Assembly (NCBI RefSeq): GCF_037482845.1
Contig: NZ_JBBHJW010000006.1
Location: forward strand, 124,001-188,000
Length of the DNA stretch: 64,000 bases
Direction: 5' to 3'
Source: Paucibacter_B soli
GTDB taxonomy: Bacteria > Pseudomonadota > Gammaproteobacteria > Burkholderiales > Burkholderiaceae_C
A program made the position numbers and the translations under genes. This document shows positions 60,645 through 64,000 of this stretch, in pieces. The notes beneath the pieces are model-generated. The model worked only from the letters and a program-made list of their open reading frames with translations. It searched no databases and was not told where the DNA came from. Position 1 is the first letter of the stretch. Every line of letters begins with the position of its first letter.

Positions 60645-61688
60645 ATGAACGATCTCGATCAATTGCTGCAACAGGCGCAGACGGAATTCGCCGCCGCCAC
60701 CACGCCCGCCGACCTGGAGAACGCCAAGGCGCGTTTTGTCGGCAAGTCCGGTCGCGTGACCGAGCTGATGAAGGGGCTGGCCGCGCTACCAATTGAAGAG
60801 AAGAAAAGTCGCGGCGCCGAAATCAATGTGCTGAAGTCCGGCATCGAGGCGGCGCTGAACGCGCGCCGTCAGCAGCTGGCCGACGCCGAACTGGCCCTGC
60901 AACTGAAGGCCGAGGCGCTGGACGTCAGCCTGCCCGGCCGCCAGCGTGGCACCGGCGGCCTGCACCCGATCACGCGCGCGATGGAGCGCATCGAGGCCAT
61001 CTTCGCTTCGATGGGTTTCGACGTTGCCGACGGCCCCGAGATCGAGACCGACTGGTTCAGTTTCTCGGCGCTGAACAACCCCGAGAACCACCCGGCACGT
61101 TCGATGCAGGACACCTTCTACGTCGACATGAAGGACGAGCAGGGCCGCTGGTTCAATCTGCGCCCGCACACCTCGCCGATGCAGATCCGCTACGCGCAGG
61201 CGCATGCAAGGCGTTATGCGGGACAGGCGAGCATGCCGGAGATCCGTGTCATTGCCCCCGGCCGCACCTACCGTGTGGACAGCGATGCCACCCATTCGCC
61301 CATGTTCCACCAGGTCGAGGGCCTGTGGGTGGGTGAGAACATCAGCTTCAAGGATCTGAAGTCGGTCTATCTGAACTTCATCACCGCCTTCTTCGAGACC
61401 GACGAGCTGGAGCTGCGCTTCCGCCCCAGCTACTTCCCCTTTACCGAGCCCAGCGCCGAGATCGACATCATGTTCGAGTCCGGCCCGCTGAAGGGCCGCT
61501 GGCTGGAGGTCTCCGGTGCCGGCCAGGTGCATCCCCAGGTGATACGCAATATGGGCCTGGACCCGGAGCGTTATATCGGCTTCGCCTTCGGCTCGGGCAT
61601 CGACCGCCTGGCCATGCTGCGCTATGGCGTGAACGACCTGCGCCTGTTCTTTGATGGCGATCTGCGCTTCCTGTCCCAGTTCAAGTGA
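60645..61688 (+). CDS. pheS: Phenylalanyl-tRNA synthetase alpha subunit
   Basis: 347 residues. An N-terminal coiled coil (1-90) is followed by the class II catalytic core: HPITRAMERIEAIFASMGF, DWFSFSALNNPENHPARSMQ, motif 2 region RVIAPGRTYRVDSDATHSPM, and motif 3 GFAFGSGIDRLAMLRYGVND. It binds Phe and ATP and works as an alpha2-beta2 tetramer with PheT. The ATG follows a terminator-bearing 126-base gap. pheT starts 50 bases downstream. Confidence 0.97.
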   Translation: MNDLDQLLQQAQTEFAAATTPADLENAKARFVGKSGRVTELMKGLAALPIEEKKSRGAEINVLKSGIEAALNARRQQLADAELALQLKAEALDVSLPGRQRGTGGLHPITRAMERIEAIFASMGFDVADGPEIETDWFSFSALNNPENHPARSMQDTFYVDMKDEQGRWFNLRPHTSPMQIRYAQAHARRYAGQASMPEIRVIAPGRTYRVDSDATHSPMFHQVEGLWVGENISFKDLKSVYLNFITAFFETDELELRFRPSYFPFTEPSAEIDIMFESGPLKGRWLEVSGAGQVHPQVIRNMGLDPERYIGFAFGSGIDRLAMLRYGVNDLRLFFDGDLRFLSQFK

Positions 61689-61738
61689 ACGAGACGCCGC
61701 GACCGCCCACCACCGAACAAGCCTGAAGAGAACAAGAC

Positions 61739-64000
61739 ATGCAATTCCCCGAGTCCTGGCTGCGGAGCTTCTGCAATCCGCCCCTGAATACCCAAGAGCT
61801 GGCCCATCTGCTCACCATGTCCGGCATGGAGGTGGAGGAGCTGCGTCCCGCCGCGCCGCCTTTCCATGGCATCGTGGTGGCCGAGATCCTGGAGGCCGAG
61901 CAGCACCCTAACGCCGACAAGTTGCGCGTCTGCAAGGTCAATGCCGGTGCTCACTTCAACAATGGGGAGCCCTTGCAGATCGTCTGCGGCGCACCCAACG
62001 CGCGTGCCGGCATCAAGGTGCCGCTGGCCACCGTGGGCGCCGAACTGCCCCCGGGCGAGGACGGCAAGCCCTTCCAGATCAAGATCGGCAAGCTGCGCGG
62101 CGTGGAAAGCTACGGCATGCTGTGCTCGGCGCGCGAGCTCAAGCTCAGCGACGAGCATGGCGGCCTGCTTGAGCTGGACGCTGCCGCGCCGGTCGGTCAA
62201 GACATTCGCGCGCACCTGAATCTCGACGACACCCTCTTCACCCTCAAGCTCACGCCCAATCTGGGCCATGGCCTGAGCGTCTACGGCATCGCGCGCGAGG
62301 TCGCGGCGCTGACCGGCACGCCGTTGCAGACTCCGGCCTTCCCGCCGGTGGTGCCCAAGCACCAGGACCAGCTGCCAGTGCGCGTGGAGGCGCCCGATCT
62401 GTGCGGCCGCTTCGCCGGCCGCATCGTGCGCGGCGTCAACACCAAGGCGAAGACGCCTGCCTGGATGGTGGAGCGTCTGGCACGCTGCGGCCAGCGCTCG
62501 GTGACGGCGCTGGTGGACATCTCCAACTATGTGATGTTCGAATACGGCCGCCCCTCGCATATCTTCGATCTGGACAAGATCAGCAAGGAGCTGGTGGTGC
62601 GTTGGGGCCGGCCGGGCGAGACGCTCAAGCTGCTGAACGGCAATACCATCGAGCTGGACGATAAGGTGGGCGTGATCGCCGACGCCGAGCAGGTCGAGTC
62701 GTTGGCCGGCATCATGGGTGGCGATGCCAGCGCGGTGTCGGATGAGACGCGCCATGTCTATGTCGAGGCGGCATTCTGGTGGCCCGAGGCGGTGATGGGC
62801 CGCGGCCGCCGCTACAACTTCTCCACCGATGCCGGGCATCGCTTCGAGCGCGGCGTGGACCCCGCCACCATCGCCGAGCATATCGAGCGCATCACCCAGC
62901 TGATTCTCGACGTCTGCGGCGGCGAGGCCGGCCCGCTGAACGATCAGACCCTGGCCCTGCCCGAGCGCAAACCGGTGCAGCTGCGCGTGGCGCGTGCCGC
63001 CAAGGTCATCGGCATGCCGATCACGCAGGCCGATTGCGTCAGCGTGTTCCAGCGCCTGGGCCTGGCGTTCAGCGAGCAGCCCGGCGTGCTGACGGTGACG
63101 CCGCCGAGCTGGCGCTTCGACATCCAGATCGAGGAAGACCTGATCGAGGAAGTCATCCGCGTGCTCGGCTACCCCAAGCTGCCGGCCACGCCGCCGCTGG
63201 CTCCCATCGTCGGCAAGACACGCTCGGAAGCACGCCGCGGCGTGCACGCGCTGCGCCATGCGGTGGCGGCACGCGACTACTTCGAGACCATCAACTTCAG
63301 CTTCGTCGAAGCGCGCTGGGAGCAGGAGCTGGCAGGCAACCAGGAGCCGATCCGCCTGCTGAACCCGATTGCGGCGCCGCTCTCGGTGATGCGCACCAGC
63401 CTGCTGGGCAGCCTGCTCAACGTGCTGCGCTACAACCTGACGCGCAAGGCGCCGCGCGTGCGCGTGTTTGAGATTGGCCGCGTGTTCCTGCGCGACGCCT
63501 CCGTGGCGCAGGGCGATGCGAGCGTCAACGGCGTGGCCCAGCCGCTGCGCCTGGGCGGCCTGGCCTGGGGCCCGGCCGAGCAGCAGCAATGGAGCCAGCG
63601 CGAGCGCGCGGTGGACTTCTTTGACGTGAAAGGCGATCTGGAGGCCTTGTTCGCGCCGCGCCAGCTGCGCTTTGTGGCGGCCGATCATCCGGCGCTGCAT
63701 CCGGGCCGCAGCGCGCGCGTGGAACTGGACGGCCGCGACATCGGCGTGCTGGGCGAGCTGCATCCCAAGTGGCGCCAGGGCTACGAGCTGCCCAGCGCAC
63801 CCATTCTGTTTGAACTGGATCTCGACGCGGTGTTGGCGCGCAGCCTGCCGGCAGGGCAGGGCGTACCGCGCCAGCAGGCCGTGCTGCGCGATCTGGCCGT
63901 GATCGTGGGCGAGCAGGTCACGCATGATTCCTTGATGCAGGCCATTAGCAGCGTGCCAAGCGGACTGGTACGCTCGGCCAGACTTTTTGATGTGTTCAAG
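61739..64000 (+). CDS. pheT: Phenylalanyl-tRNA synthetase beta subunit (3' end cut by window)
   Basis: ATG 61739 opens a frame that runs 754 codons to the right edge; about 45-60 residues are missing compared with the usual ~800-810. Domains seen: N-terminal FPESWLRSFCNPPLNTQELA, tRNA-binding EMAP-like domain (VAEILEAEQHPNADKLRVC...MLCSARELKL), B3/4 editing domain (VDISNYVMFEYGRPSHIFD), B5, and the catalytic-like core (MRTSLLGSLLNVLRYNL). The start of the C-terminal anticodon-binding domain (QQAVLRDLAVIVGE) is visible. It pairs with PheS and is the last visible gene of the operon. Confidence 0.96.
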   Translation, partial: MQFPESWLRSFCNPPLNTQELAHLLTMSGMEVEELRPAAPPFHGIVVAEILEAEQHPNADKLRVCKVNAGAHFNNGEPLQIVCGAPNARAGIKVPLATVGAELPPGEDGKPFQIKIGKLRGVESYGMLCSARELKLSDEHGGLLELDAAAPVGQDIRAHLNLDDTLFTLKLTPNLGHGLSVYGIAREVAALTGTPLQTPAFPPVVPKHQDQLPVRVEAPDLCGRFAGRIVRGVNTKAKTPAWMVERLARCGQRSVTALVDISNYVMFEYGRPSHIFDLDKISKELVVRWGRPGETLKLLNGNTIELDDKVGVIADAEQVESLAGIMGGDASAVSDETRHVYVEAAFWWPEAVMGRGRRYNFSTDAGHRFERGVDPATIAEHIERITQLILDVCGGEAGPLNDQTLALPERKPVQLRVARAAKVIGMPITQADCVSVFQRLGLAFSEQPGVLTVTPPSWRFDIQIEEDLIEEVIRVLGYPKLPATPPLAPIVGKTRSEARRGVHALRHAVAARDYFETINFSFVEARWEQELAGNQEPIRLLNPIAAPLSVMRTSLLGSLLNVLRYNLTRKAPRVRVFEIGRVFLRDASVAQGDASVNGVAQPLRLGGLAWGPAEQQQWSQRERAVDFFDVKGDLEALFAPRQLRFVAADHPALHPGRSARVELDGRDIGVLGELHPKWRQGYELPSAPILFELDLDAVLARSLPAGQGVPRQQAVLRDLAVIVGEQVTHDSLMQAISSVPSGLVRSARLFDVFK

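Overview
The window is 64 kb of very GC-rich, almost fully coding chromosome. Gene content points to a betaproteobacterium of the order Burkholderiales, probably the Sphaerotilaceae/Roseateles-Rubrivivax side: thrS-infC-rpmI-rplT-pheS-pheT in the Burkholderiales order, a PEP-CTERM protein, livHMGF operons, TTG/GTG starts and 4-base start/stop overlaps. This placement is inferred from protein resemblance, not from a search. I see no tRNA, rRNA, CRISPR array, insertion sequence or prophage. No gap between genes exceeds about 270 bp.

Layout. 1-3665: a branched-chain amino-acid-type ABC transporter (livHMGF, livH cut by the left edge), whose two ATPases look like an asymmetric pair. 3666-6266 (minus): a PII P-type Ca2+/cation ATPase. 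6291-9354: a LexA-type box directly in front of a two-gene operon, a small PD-(D/E)XK-like protein and a RecB/Cas4-like nuclease fused to an XPD/DinG-type Fe-S helicase. 9532-10263: a PEP-CTERM protein. 17029-10306 (minus): a three-gene operon of cNMP-binding patatin, CoA-hydrolase/GNAT fusion and class III cyclase-STAND-TPR protein. 17124-21701: a Lon-like protease, then a minus-strand lipase, a GNAT and a small unknown protein with a structured leader.

21972-30681: an eight-gene fatty-acid/acyl-CoA operon (FadJ-like protein, M20 hydrolase, thiolase, two hotdog thioesterases, acyl-CoA dehydrogenase, SDR, third hotdog thioesterase), preceded by a perfect palindrome typical of TetR-type operators. 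30773-38961: a signalling cluster (hybrid kinase, CheB-CheR fusion, REC-kinase, and a chemoreceptor on the opposite strand). 39221-41579: an alkenal-type reductase, an ElaA acetyltransferase and an SDR. 41678-46947: two paralogous TPR-GAF kinase-like proteins, the first of them a pseudokinase. 46974-50686: a flavoprotein, the decayed C-terminus of a phospholipase C, then eutBC. 50749-57023: tex, a TonB-dependent receptor, a patatin-like protein and a glycine-zipper lipoprotein. 57029-64000: the translation operon thrS-infC-rpmI-rplT-pheS-pheT (pheT cut by the right edge).

The most notable observations are a threonine-rich leader peptide (57104-57142) with a mutually exclusive hairpin set and a U-tailed terminator in front of thrS, which reads as a classical transcription attenuator; the probable SOS-controlled nuclease-helicase operon at 6291-9354; and the cyclase/cNMP-patatin/acetyltransferase operon at 10306-17029, which has the architecture of a nucleotide second-messenger system.
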